A stretch of DNA of 39,841 nt from a virus. Positions 29,004 to 35,562 of the stretch are shown one piece after another. Location of the stretch: the IMG/VR virus record IMGVR_UViG_3300026075_000020, positions 1 to 39,841 of that record; one strand, 5' to 3'. The notes below the pieces were generated by a model. That model did no database searches. It saw nothing but the letters and a program-made list of their open reading frames with translations, and was not told the origin of the DNA. A program made the position numbers and the translations under genes. Each line of letters opens with the position of its first letter. Positions within the stretch are counted from its first letter, which is position 1.

Positions 29004-29267
29004 ATGACTCAACCTGCGCTCGACTTCACCGTGCCCGTCCGAGACAGCCATGTGTTGGACCCTGGAGAGCAACAGCGGTTGTCTGGTCAGAGTCGATTGA
29101 TTCTCGCCAGACTGCAACAGGGGCCGATGACGCGGGATGAGATTTCTGCAATCGGCAGGAACGTGACCGCCCGCGTGAGCGATCTCAGAAAAGCTGGGTA
29201 CAACGTGCGCTGCATCGAACACAACCGCAAGACGGGATTCTCCCGTTATGCATTGGTGGAGGCGTGA
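29004..29267 (+). CDS. Winged-helix-like small protein
   Basis: An 87-residue protein. LSGQSRLILARLQQGPMTRD, EISAIGRNVTARVSDLRKAG and YNVRCIEHNRKTGFSRYAL match the winged-helix pattern found in many phage 'helix-turn-helix' proteins: helix 1, helix 2, recognition helix, then a beta wing. It likely binds DNA in early regulation or replication. The ATG at 29004 follows the HNH-like gene by two bases. Confidence 0.7.
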   Translation: MTQPALDFTVPVRDSHVLDPGEQQRLSGQSRLILARLQQGPMTRDEISAIGRNVTARVSDLRKAGYNVRCIEHNRKTGFSRYALVEA

Positions 29268-29503
29268 TGTCTCAGAACTGCAATCACACAGACGGCATGG
29301 TGATCGTCCCGAAACATAACGCAGCTCCAGCCACGTCGTACTGGACCGAGCGCGGTCCTGAAGGCTGGACAGCGTACGTGGAGAAGGAACAGTTGGAGCG
29401 GATGCAGCGGGCACCGAAGTCCTTGGTGGAACCCACGGCGCGGACGGTGAAAGAGAAGCCAGGGCACAAGCCGAGTCTGCTCTTGGATGGGTGGGGCTAT
29501 TGA
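29267..29503 (+). CDS. Hypothetical protein
   Basis: A 78-residue hydrophilic protein from ATG 29267, overlapping the previous stop by one base; a GTG codon one triplet earlier is also possible. It has Trp/Tyr-rich parts (ATSYWTERGPEGWTAYVEKE) and a basic Pro/Lys end. Not recognised. Confidence 0.55.
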   Translation: MSQNCNHTDGMVIVPKHNAAPATSYWTERGPEGWTAYVEKEQLERMQRAPKSLVEPTARTVKEKPGHKPSLLLDGWGY

Positions 29504-29688
29504 AATTCGTGTCGGGCTATGTCGTGCACGGCGTGCGGTACGAGTTCCCGCACATGTGCCCAGACGTGGGTCACTGTGCGGTGGCGCGGTGGGTGGCGGC
29601 CCGGTACGTGCGGGAGTATTTCGGCGGCGAAAGTTCGGTTGACGACGCTGATTTTGCTAGGAGAAGCGTGGAAGAGGTGGGAGAATAA
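29491..29688 (+). CDS. Hypothetical protein
   Basis: A 65-residue protein whose start lies 13 bases inside the previous gene (ATG 29491; TTG 29500 is an alternative). HGVRYEFPHMCPDVGHCAVA contains Cys/His residues that could bind zinc. The end is acidic and helical. It is the last gene before a 413-base gap. Not recognised. Confidence 0.5.
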   Translation: MGLLKFVSGYVVHGVRYEFPHMCPDVGHCAVARWVAARYVREYFGGESSVDDADFARRSVEEVGE

Positions 29689-30101
29689 ATGCGGAGTCGA
29701 GCTTCGTTGGAAGCGTCGCCCGACCCCTAACCGACGTTGCTGCTATGGACAGCGCGGAAGGCTAATAAACAAGCCTACCTGTTTTCCCTCCAGCAGCCAA
29801 ATCTTCCACACGCGAGCGGGTTTCGTTTTTTGAAGTCGCGCCGATGTTCTGACCGTGCAGCACTAGCGTCTTGCGGAAGTTTTCCGACGACGACACGGGA
29901 CCCTGTAGGCGAGCTGGTTGCGAGCGGGCGCTGACGACGACGGTCAACCCGCGCATATGGCATGACCCTGATGAAGGGTTTCCAGTGACTGGTTCTTATC
30001 TGTCCTGCCGGAGACAGACCTACAGCGGCGCTTCGCGACGACTCCCGAGTGTTCATGCCGGGAGTAATGGGTCGGGTCTGTCTTGGAGTACGAGAGATGA
30101 G
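29689..30101 (+). other. 413-base gene-free gap with tandem hairpins
   Basis: No convincing frame fills this gap; longer frames on either strand lack protein-like composition. It holds small hairpins at 29701-29714 (GCTTC/GAAGC) and 29759-29776 (AGGCT/AGCCT, followed by a short TTTT), then the structured leader at 29965-30083. A promoter is expected here, but no clear pair of boxes was found by eye. Confidence 0.5.
29965..30083 (+). promoter_or_regulatory. Structured leader with two competing stems before the methyltransferase gene
   Basis: Hairpins: ACCCT/AGGGT (29965-29969, 29975-29979); CCAG/CTGG (29982-29985, 29989-29992); and a long stem AGACAGACC (30012-30020) with GGTCTGTCT (30075-30083). 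The long stem encloses ACTCCCG/CGGGAGT (30041-30047, 30059-30065). TCTGTC at 29999-30004 can also pair with GACAGA at 30013-30018, excluding the long stem. The long stem ends two bases before GGAG (30085-30088), upstream of the ATG at 30102. This is the form of a riboswitch-like leader. Confidence 0.5.
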
Positions 30102-30992
30102 ATGTTGATTCGCGCCGACGCCAGACAGATCCCGCTCATCGACGGCTGCGTCCAGACCGTGGTGACGAGTCCTCCGTACTGGGGGCTGAGGGATTACGGC
30201 AACGGCGGGCAGATTGGGCTCGAGAAGACGCCGGAGGCGTTCGTGGCTTCACTGGTGGCGGTGTTCGCGGAGGTCTGGCGCGTGCTGAAGGACGACGGGA
30301 CGGTGTGGCTGAATTTGGGCGACAGCTACAGCGGCGGCAAGACGGGCAGGGCGGACGGTGGGCGGTCATCCGAGACGTTTACCGGCAACCCGTATCACGG
30401 CGAAGTGTCGCCCAGTCAGCGGGCCGTCCCTCTTGGTTATAAGGCGAAGGATCTAGTGGGCATCCCGTGGCGAGTCGCCTTCGCGTTGCAAGCGGCTGGA
30501 TGGTACCTCCGCGCGGACATCATCTGGTCGAAGCCGAACCCGATGCCGGAGAGCGTGACGGATCGGCCGACGAAGGCGCATGAGTACATCTTCCTGCTAT
30601 CAAAGCAGGAGCGGTACTACTACGACGCGGCGGCGGTTTCTGAAGTTGCTATACGTGCCGGGGACCAAAACAACGCGACGGAGCAACACAGTGAGTATGC
30701 GATGAGCCGCGTGATTACGGTTGGAGAGCGGCGCAACAAGCGCAGCGTCTGGCACATCGCCACGCAGCCCTATGCCGGGAGTCACTTCGCCACGTTCCCC
30801 GAAGCCCTAATCGAGCCGTGCATCCTCGCTGGCTCACGGCCGGGGGATCTCGTGTTCGACCCGTTCGTGGGCAGCGGGACAGTTGGGGCGGTGGCGGAAC
30901 GATTCGGACGCAGATGGGTGGGGACCGATTTGGGCTATCAGCATCTGGCGAAGAAGCGGACCCAGCAGCGCGGGCTTAGGCTGGGGGCGTGA
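30102..30992 (+). CDS. DNA methyltransferase, N4-cytosine/N6-adenine (beta-type order)
   Basis: A 296-residue enzyme of the N6_N4_Mtase family. The catalytic motif TSPPYW is at residues 22-27 and the SAM motif FDPFVGSGT at 252-260, the order of beta-class enzymes. 'LKDDGTVWLNLGDSY', 'LVGIPWRVAFALQAAGWYLR', 'IIWSKPNPMPESV' and 'THEYIFLLSKQERYYYD'-like blocks confirm it. SPPY is more frequent in N4-cytosine enzymes, but both activities occur. ATG 30102 is chosen because homology starts there and the upstream sequence is a structured leader. No restriction partner is present. It ends in a GTGA overlap. Confidence 0.9.
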   Translation: MLIRADARQIPLIDGCVQTVVTSPPYWGLRDYGNGGQIGLEKTPEAFVASLVAVFAEVWRVLKDDGTVWLNLGDSYSGGKTGRADGGRSSETFTGNPYHGEVSPSQRAVPLGYKAKDLVGIPWRVAFALQAAGWYLRADIIWSKPNPMPESVTDRPTKAHEYIFLLSKQERYYYDAAAVSEVAIRAGDQNNATEQHSEYAMSRVITVGERRNKRSVWHIATQPYAGSHFATFPEALIEPCILAGSRPGDLVFDPFVGSGTVGAVAERFGRRWVGTDLGYQHLAKKRTQQRGLRLGA

Positions 30993-31363
30993 CGTTGCTC
31001 CCGTTTCGCAGAGAGCCTGCACCGTTGTCGATTCCGGCCCCGGCCGAGTTTGGAGAGTTCTGGGCCGCGTATCCGAGACACGTCGGCAAGCTCGCGGCGA
31101 TCAAGGCGTATGCGGCAGCGAGGAAGCTGGCCAGTGCGGAGGACATCTTAGCGGGGGTGGAGCGGTACAAGGCCAGCAAGCCGGCCTATGCAGACTGGTG
31201 CCATCCCAGCACGTTTCTCGCACAGGGCCGGTGGATGGACGAGGACGACACGCCTCGCGTGCAACAGGTGCAGGTGCAGGACTGGCGGTGTCAGCATCAG
31301 CCCGCCTGTTACAACGTCTCGGCGCATATGGTGCGGCTGGCGAAAGAGCGGGGTGAAGTGTAA
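30989..31363 (+). CDS. Replication-protein C-terminal-like domain
   Basis: A 124-residue protein from a GTG overlapping the methyltransferase stop. EFGEFWAAYPRHVGKLAAIK, AYAAARKLASAEDILAGVERY and HPSTFLAQGRWMDE match the short domain found at the C-terminus of many phage replication initiators (O- or DnaT-like). The large N-terminal DNA-binding half is absent, so it is a stand-alone copy of this domain. It may help load host helicase, or be the remnant of a longer protein. Confidence 0.6.
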   Translation: MTLLPFRREPAPLSIPAPAEFGEFWAAYPRHVGKLAAIKAYAAARKLASAEDILAGVERYKASKPAYADWCHPSTFLAQGRWMDEDDTPRVQQVQVQDWRCQHQPACYNVSAHMVRLAKERGEV

Positions 31364-31626
31364 TGCCGTGTCAAGACGCTGGACCGCACGAGCCAGATCC
31401 GCGCATCGCTGCATACAAGGCGCTCGTGGCGATCATGTGTGAAGCCTGCCAGCACTGGGGAAAAGGCGAGATGCCCGAACGACTCCGGCTGTGGTGGGAG
31501 GAACATCAGGCGGATGATGTCATCCGGGTCCAGCAGATGGAACGCCAGAGGGCGCGGTCGATTGCGCGGCTAGAACAGCAGCAGCGGCAGATCGCGGCAG
31601 AGTTGCAGCGGTTGAAGGCAACGTGA
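31363..31626 (+). CDS. Hypothetical protein with coiled-coil end
   Basis: An 87-residue protein; ATG overlaps the previous stop (TAATG). A Cys/His-containing start (CQDAGPHEPD, CEACQHWG) precedes a long Arg/Gln-rich helix (RQRARSIARLEQQQRQIAAE). It may bind zinc and form a coiled coil. Not recognised. Confidence 0.55.
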   Translation: MPCQDAGPHEPDPRIAAYKALVAIMCEACQHWGKGEMPERLRLWWEEHQADDVIRVQQMERQRARSIARLEQQQRQIAAELQRLKAT

Positions 31627-31627
31627 C

Positions 31628-31792
31628 ATGGCGCAACCTGTCTCTGCCTGGGCGAAGCAGAAGCAGCAAGAGCTGGAGGAGTGGATCCACGAACCGGATC
31701 CCCATCTGAAAGCGGCGAAGAAGGCGGCCTGGGAGCGGGCGTTATTCGAGCAGCACCCAGGGAAAGTCCAGGGACGGAAAGAGCACGACTGA
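31628..31792 (+). CDS. Small helical protein
   Basis: A 54-residue basic, helical protein (VSAWAKQKQQELEEWIHEPD, LKAAKKAAWERALFEQHPG) starting two bases after the previous stop. Composition and codon use match its neighbours. Not recognised. It is followed by a gap with a 10-base-pair inverted repeat. Confidence 0.55.
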   Translation: MAQPVSAWAKQKQQELEEWIHEPDPHLKAAKKAAWERALFEQHPGKVQGRKEHD

Positions 31793-31794
31793 TA

Positions 31795-31843
31795 CGCGCG
31801 TAGAGACTCGTTCCAGATCTTCAGCGACAGGATCTACCGCGCG
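31795..31843 (+). other. Inverted repeat / hairpin in intergenic gap
   Basis: CGCGCGTAGA (31795-31804) pairs with TCTA-C-CGCGCG (31833-31843): ten base pairs with one bulged C, loop 28 bases containing AGATCT. It ends 9 bases before GAGGT (31852-31856), the ribosome-binding site of the next gene. It may act as a terminator-like or regulatory hairpin. Confidence 0.4.
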
Positions 31844-31866
31844 AGGGCAACGAGGTAATTCGACCG

Positions 31867-32355
31867 ATGGCGAGCACGGTACAACGAGCAATGGAATGGA
31901 TCGTCGGACGAGACACCGGCACGTCGTCGAAGACGATCTGGTCGGTGATGCAGGGTGTGACGCCGGAGCACGCGTCAACGCCGTCCGATCCTGACGACTT
32001 CGGTCGATGCTACCGACTGTTGCGGCTGATTCCAGAGTGGCGGCACAACCTTCGACTTGTGGCGTTGACCTATCCGCAGTGGGCACCACTCGTGCGCGAA
32101 TGGGACGCGTTGACGGCGATGTTTGAAAAAGGCGAGCGCACCCACTGGCAGCCGCCCTATGTGATGTATGAGCGGATGAAGCGGCTCAACGACGAGGGGT
32201 TGGTTCTCTGCGGGTGGACGATGACGTCGCCCGGTTGCGGTACCGGCCCCAGCCGCGGCTACAAGGTTCCGCGAGAGGCGATCGAAAAAGCACTGTCATC
32301 CGACGCGGTAGATCCAGTCGTCTCGAAGGAGCACGAGCCGTCCACGCGCGTATAA
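31867..32355 (+). CDS. Conserved phage hypothetical protein
   Basis: A 162-residue protein. ASTVQRAMEWIVGRDTGTSS, KTIWSVMQGV, PSDPDDFGRCYRLLRLIPEW and HPQWxPLVREWD-like (YPQWAPLVREWDALTAMFEK) form a pattern I recognise from unannotated early genes of several temperate phages. It has no catalytic motif. The C-terminal 50 residues are less regular. Function unknown; the compact helical N-terminal 110 residues look like a protein-binding domain. Confidence 0.7.
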   Translation: MASTVQRAMEWIVGRDTGTSSKTIWSVMQGVTPEHASTPSDPDDFGRCYRLLRLIPEWRHNLRLVALTYPQWAPLVREWDALTAMFEKGERTHWQPPYVMYERMKRLNDEGLVLCGWTMTSPGCGTGPSRGYKVPREAIEKALSSDAVDPVVSKEHEPSTRV

Positions 32356-32405
32356 GTCTTGTCGTCGTCGTACTTTCCGGGTCAGGTGAAGGAGCGCGAA
32401 CAGCG

Positions 32406-32621
32406 ATGAGCAAGCAGACGCTACGAACAATCGGTGACGACTTCCCGAAAGAGCAGGCCCGGCTGCGTGAGCTGCTGGTGGGCTACCGCGAGATCGGCCC
32501 GGTGGGACGGTTCGGCGCGATGCTGATCGAAGAAGTGCTGAAGCGTGCGGATCATGCGGTCATGGCGGGTGACGTCGTGGCGATGATCCGGCTCTACAAG
32601 GAAATGCAAGGCTTTGAGTAG
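32406..32621 (+). CDS. Small helical phage protein
   Basis: A 71-residue protein from ATG 32406, with GGAG about ten bases upstream. FPKEQARLRELLVGYREIGP, RFGAMLIEEVLKRADHAVMA and GDVVAMIRLYKEM give two or three amphipathic helices. Similar short proteins are frequent in phage early regions next to the protein at 31867. The role is unknown. Confidence 0.65.
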   Translation: MSKQTLRTIGDDFPKEQARLRELLVGYREIGPVGRFGAMLIEEVLKRADHAVMAGDVVAMIRLYKEMQGFE

Positions 32622-32627
32622 GGGCCG

Positions 32628-32963
32628 ATGACTGATCTCCCCTACTGCGAGTGTGGCTGTGGCAACCGCGTAAAACGGCTGGAGGTTGTCCGGCCGGGCC
32701 GTGGGGTGGTCAAGGTGCGGTTCTACGAGCGGGCCTGTTACAGCCGCAGTGGGGCACGAGGACATATCTGTGTGGAGACGACGAGGTTGGCGACGTATCG
32801 GCGGCGCCGGCAGAAGTTCTTGGGGTATCTGGAGCGCTTGGGGCCGAAGGTAACGCGGGAAGATTTGCTGGTGGTGTTCCAGGAGATTGCGCGGGACTTC
32901 AAGAACCGCGGGATCAACCAGGAGCGCGAGGCGTGGCGGAAGCAGCGGAGGTCGGCGGCGTGA
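32628..32963 (+). CDS. Cys-rich N-terminal basic protein
   Basis: A 111-residue protein. The start PYCECGCGNRVKRLEV has a CxCxC cluster and a later CYSRSGARGHIC pair, suggesting a zinc site as in the N-termini of some HNH and homing proteins. The remainder is a basic helical region (TYRRRRQKFLGYLERLGPKV, LLVVFQEIARDFKNRG). No nuclease motif is visible. It overlaps the next gene by four bases (GTGA). It may bind DNA. Confidence 0.6.
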   Translation: MTDLPYCECGCGNRVKRLEVVRPGRGVVKVRFYERACYSRSGARGHICVETTRLATYRRRRQKFLGYLERLGPKVTREDLLVVFQEIARDFKNRGINQEREAWRKQRRSAA

Positions 32964-33226
32964 GCTTACATCGGCGCAATCCTAAACGGGACGCCTCGGA
33001 GAAGGAAATCGTGGAGGTGCTCGAGCGCCGTGGGGCGTATGTGCGTCGGCTGTCCGATACCGGCGTCCCGGATTTGCTGGTGTGGTGGCCGGAGTCCTCA
33101 CGGGTGCATCTCATCGAGTGCAAGACCGGCAAGGGGAAGCTCCGCGAGACACAGCAGTGGGACAAGGTGGGGCTGGTGGTCACGGTGCTCCGGTCAGCAG
33201 AAGAGGCGATGCGGTGGAACCGATGA
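32960..33226 (+). CDS. VRR-NUC / PD-(D/E)XK nuclease-like protein
   Basis: An 88-residue minimal nuclease fold. KRDASEKEIVEVLERRGAYV is helix 1, GVPDLLVWW carries Asp38, and HLIECKTGKGKLRETQ carries Glu53 and Lys55. Together these form the D-(E)xK active site of the VRR-NUC and Holliday-junction-resolvase-like group. GTG start overlaps the previous stop. Likely role: processing of branched DNA during replication or packaging. Confidence 0.8.
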   Translation: MSLHRRNPKRDASEKEIVEVLERRGAYVRRLSDTGVPDLLVWWPESSRVHLIECKTGKGKLRETQQWDKVGLVVTVLRSAEEAMRWNR

Positions 33227-33351
33227 AGAAACGCTATTGCGAGATGTGCGACTCGTGGCTGACGAAACGTATCTGCCCCGCGTGCGGCATGGTGACGCTG
33301 AAGGCCGCCTTTGTCTGGGTCAAACGGGCGCTCGAGGAACGGAGGAAGTGA
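33223..33351 (+). CDS. Tiny zinc-ribbon protein
   Basis: A 42-residue protein with ATG overlapping the nuclease stop. Two pairs, YCEMCDSW and ICPACGMV, give a minimal zinc ribbon, followed by a basic helix (FVWVKRALEERR). It may assist the nuclease gene just before it or regulate transcription. Not recognised beyond the fold. Confidence 0.6.
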   Translation: MKKRYCEMCDSWLTKRICPACGMVTLKAAFVWVKRALEERRK

Positions 33352-33352
33352 G

Positions 33353-33436
33353 TTGCATTCACAGCACGTCATATTGATCTTCCCGGTGTTGTTGCTCTTT
33401 GTCTTCTGGCTCATTCTCTCAGCGAGGCCGAAGTGA
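33353..33436 (+). CDS. Tiny membrane peptide with TTG start
   Basis: A 27-residue peptide from TTG 33353. GGAGGA (33341-33346) lies six bases upstream, an ideal ribosome-binding distance. It contains one membrane helix (VILIFPVLLLFVFWLILS) and a short basic end. Its stop overlaps the GTG of the next gene by four bases. The coupling supports expression. Function unknown. Confidence 0.55.
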   Translation: MHSQHVILIFPVLLLFVFWLILSARPK

Positions 33437-34155
33437 CCCCCACCGATCCCCCGAAGGCCACGCCAGCCGCCCCGCTCTACGTGTGCGACAAGTGCGGCTA
33501 TTCAGATCACGTCGGACCGGACAAGACAGGCCACGGCTGCGGCGGACTTCTCATCGAGCCAGCCGCACCGCTCTCGTCAGAGGCGCTGGCGGAGAAGTTG
33601 ATTCATGCCGCCGAGGTGCTGGAGCGTGGGCAGATCCGGTGGACGCTCGGTATCGCTGGCCGAATGCGAGAAGCTGCGGCTGCACTCACCAGCCTCCGTG
33701 CGGATCTCTCAGCCGCCCAACAGGCACGAGACCTTGAGCGTAGTCGGTTCGCATCGTGGGCCGAAACGTTTCAGGGTATTAGCATTCAGATAGAAAACGG
33801 CAGCGAATGGGGTCACATGCGGGCCGTTCTCATCGGGAAGCTGTCAGCGGCAACGAGTGAGTTTAAGCGATATGCGCAGGGAGCGTCGTCGCCGAGTAAC
33901 TTCAGGAAGCGCGCTGAAGCGGCGGAAGCCCAGCTCACCGACGCTCGCCACGCACTCGAGCGGGTACAGCAGGAGCTACAGGCGTTGAAAGAGACGAAGA
34001 TTTTGGCGCGCGGTGACGGCGTTCCCGACGTCCACTGGGGCGAGCTACCGCACCCACCGCCTGTCGTACCGTCAGCGACTGGCAATGACGCAAGAACGCC
34101 AGAGTGGAAAGAGACGCTCGGTAATATTCCAAAGAAAGGGCAAGACGTTGGCTAG
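33433..34155 (+). CDS. Zinc-ribbon plus coiled-coil hypothetical protein
   Basis: A 240-residue protein; GTG overlaps the previous stop. Residues 17-37 contain YVCDKCGYSDHVGPD and HGCGG, a half-to-full zinc ribbon. Residues 50-110 and 150-190 are long Ala/Glu/Arg-rich helices (RKRAEAAEAQLTDARHALER) that form coiled coils. The C-terminus is Pro-rich and unordered. This chimeric look is common in rapidly changing phage early genes. Function unknown. Confidence 0.6.
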   Translation: MTPTDPPKATPAAPLYVCDKCGYSDHVGPDKTGHGCGGLLIEPAAPLSSEALAEKLIHAAEVLERGQIRWTLGIAGRMREAAAALTSLRADLSAAQQARDLERSRFASWAETFQGISIQIENGSEWGHMRAVLIGKLSAATSEFKRYAQGASSPSNFRKRAEAAEAQLTDARHALERVQQELQALKETKILARGDGVPDVHWGELPHPPPVVPSATGNDARTPEWKETLGNIPKKGQDVG

Positions 34156-34477
34156 AAAATTAGCGACTCGCGCGCAGAAGGACGTCATAAATATTCGTAA
34201 GAGGCTTCGTCAAGACATGGAGCGCATCGCGCTGACGCATCGTGGGTGCGCGACGGCGCGTGGGTGCGGCTGCTTGGTTGATAAAGTGCTCGGGCTCCTG
34301 CAGGCCACTGAAGCACAACTCTTCGCATGGGAGATTGACAGCTATGCGAATCCAGACATGCCACGGAGGATTGTCGGCGACGACAATGTCGTTACGATGG
34401 AGCAGGGACGTCCACGCTCCGAAGAATCCAAGTCCGTCGACGCGGTAGCCCGCCCATACGGAGGAAGCACGGAATGA
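34148..34477 (+). CDS. Hypothetical basic helical protein
   Basis: About 109 residues from TTG 34148, chosen for AAAGGG seven bases upstream; an ATG at 34085 in frame would overlap the previous gene by 71 bases. LARKLATRAQKDVINIRKRL is basic and helical, and CATARGCGCLVDKVLGLLQA carries three cysteines. The acidic, Ser-rich end is likely unordered. Not recognised. Confidence 0.5.
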   Translation: MARKLATRAQKDVINIRKRLRQDMERIALTHRGCATARGCGCLVDKVLGLLQATEAQLFAWEIDSYANPDMPRRIVGDDNVVTMEQGRPRSEESKSVDAVARPYGGSTE

Positions 34478-34551
34478 CCACGCGCGTGAAAGGGTCTTTC
34501 TCTTTTTCTGACGTTCTGCGGACGACGACGCCCGACAGGACCAAGCCATGA
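34474..34551 (+). CDS. Tiny basic peptide
   Basis: A 25-residue peptide. The ATG overlaps the previous stop (ATGA), GGAGGA (34461-34466) lies seven bases upstream, and the stop overlaps the next ATG (ATGA). The peptide is Thr/Ser/Arg-rich without a known motif. Expression is likely because of the signals; it might mainly serve to couple translation. Confidence 0.4.
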   Translation: MTTRVKGSFSFSDVLRTTTPDRTKP

Positions 34552-34760
34552 TCCCAGACGTGCCGTGCATCAATGACGAAAAGCACGAGATCGAAATGGT
34601 CGAGGGCGAAGTGACTAATTACGCGCCCACGCCGGGCGTGCAACAGGCGGGCTGGCGCTGTCGTCGCTGCCAGCGGTTCTTCTTGTGGGACTGTCCTCCT
34701 GGTAAGGACGCGGCGGTGCGCGTGGGAAACGTCATCCCGTCGTGGGAGCGGTGGAAGTGA
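34548..34760 (+). CDS. Small zinc-finger protein
   Basis: A 70-residue protein. IPDVPCINDEKHEIEMVEGE and WRCRRCQRFFLWDCPPG give four cysteines suited to one zinc ion. It overlaps both neighbours by four bases. It belongs to the run of small zinc-binding proteins in this region. Function unknown. Confidence 0.55.
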   Translation: MIPDVPCINDEKHEIEMVEGEVTNYAPTPGVQQAGWRCRRCQRFFLWDCPPGKDAAVRVGNVIPSWERWK

Positions 34761-34954
34761 CACGCGAGCCCCGCGGTCGTCCCTGCCCGAAATGCCGAGG
34801 TGGTAGTCGTGTCCTCGAAACCGATCATCAGTCACACGCGGAGTCGCATCGACGGCGCGAGTGCCTCGCGTGCGGCCATCGCTGGAACACACAAGAAATA
34901 GACGTCGAAAATCGCTCGACCCCCACCCGTGGGGCTGACGCCATCAGCCTTTAG
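34757..34954 (+). CDS. NrdR/Ogr-like zinc-ribbon protein
   Basis: A 65-residue protein from a GTG overlapping the previous stop. CPKCRGGSRVLETDHQSHAE, then SHRRRECLACGHRWNTQEI, matches the zinc ribbon of NrdR and phage Ogr/Delta-type activators, where CxxC pairs flank an Arg-rich 'RRREC..C..RW.T.E' segment. A role as transcription activator of the nearby virion genes is attractive by position, just before the 35-39 kb module, but is inferred. Confidence 0.6.
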   Translation: MTREPRGRPCPKCRGGSRVLETDHQSHAESHRRRECLACGHRWNTQEIDVENRSTPTRGADAISL

Positions 34955-34989
34955 CGCGACAATTCAATCTCAGTACCTCTCTTGCGCCA

Positions 34990-35307
34990 GTGGTGTGCCG
35001 CTGCGGATCGTCGCGTCGTGAGTACCGCCCCAGCGGGATCATCCTGTGCTTGCTTTGCGGGCGCACGTTGGATGTCAAATCCTATGACTACCGCGATCTG
35101 GAAGACTTGGAACGTCGCTATCCGAGTGCTGATCAGTTGGGCACTGCTACTCGTGAGCGGTTCATCCGTCAGCGCGCAAACGCCCTGCACCGCGAATTGC
35201 ACGGTGACGGTGAACAAGCCGTTTCAGGTGCTGTTCGAGGCGCCGACGACTGGCGGGGCGGCCACGGGCTTCCGCGTCTATCTCGACGGCGCGAAGCTGG
35301 GCGCTGA
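34990..35307 (+). CDS. Zinc-ribbon protein overlapping the FN3 gene in another frame
   Basis: A frame of 105 codons from GTG 34990. The first 60 residues look real: CRCGSSRREYRPSGI and LCLLCGRTLDVKSYDYRDLE form a zinc ribbon, then YPSADQLGTATRERFIRQ a helix. The last 40 residues lose protein character, where the frame lies over the FN3 gene. No good ribosome-binding site is visible. It is either a true overlapping gene or the 5' part of a gene whose end was replaced when the virion module was joined. Confidence 0.4.
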   Translation: MVCRCGSSRREYRPSGIILCLLCGRTLDVKSYDYRDLEDLERRYPSADQLGTATRERFIRQRANALHRELHGDGEQAVSGAVRGADDWRGGHGLPRLSRRREAGR

Positions 35308-35560
35308 CATCCCTGCCAGTGCCGGCACCGTCACGGTCAACGGTGTCCTCGTGGCGACGGCTGGCGCGCACACGCTCGAGGTGAGTGCGTTCAATGCCAT
35401 TGGGGAAGGCGCGAAGACGCAGCCGTTGACGCTGACCGCCTCGCAGGGGGTACCGGGCACGCCTGGCAATCTGCGGATTCAGGTCGTGTTTACGGTGGCC
35501 CAGGACGGCTCCATCAGCGTCCGCGTGGTGGGCGTCGAGCAGGACCCGATCAAGCCGTAG
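35075..35560 (+). CDS. Secreted or virion protein with signal peptide and FN3 domain
   Basis: About 161 residues (ATG 35075; a second ATG at 35084). Residues 10-34 (KTWNVAIRVLISWALLLVSG, then SSVSA) form a clear signal peptide, cleaved before QTPCTANC. The mature part is a fibronectin-III-like domain (PFQVLFEAPTTGGAATGFRV, GAHTLEVSAFNAIGEG). A last 35-residue stretch follows the linker GVPGTPG. Export signals are rare in virion proteins, so it may instead act at the host surface. It starts the second virion module. Confidence 0.65.
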   Translation, partial: SNPMTTAIWKTWNVAIRVLISWALLLVSGSSVSAQTPCTANCTVTVNKPFQVLFEAPTTGGAATGFRVYLDGAKLGADIPASAGTVTVNGVLVATAGAHTLEVSAFNAIGEGAKTQPLTLTASQGVPGTPGNLRIQVVFTVAQDGSISVRVVGVEQDPIKP

Positions 35561-35562
35561 TC

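Noticed and set aside
29968-29974. CTGATGA, the core motif of hammerhead ribozymes, inside the structured leader.
   Set aside because: No GAAA core element or matching third stem follows in the right place; the motif lies in a simple five-base-pair hairpin.
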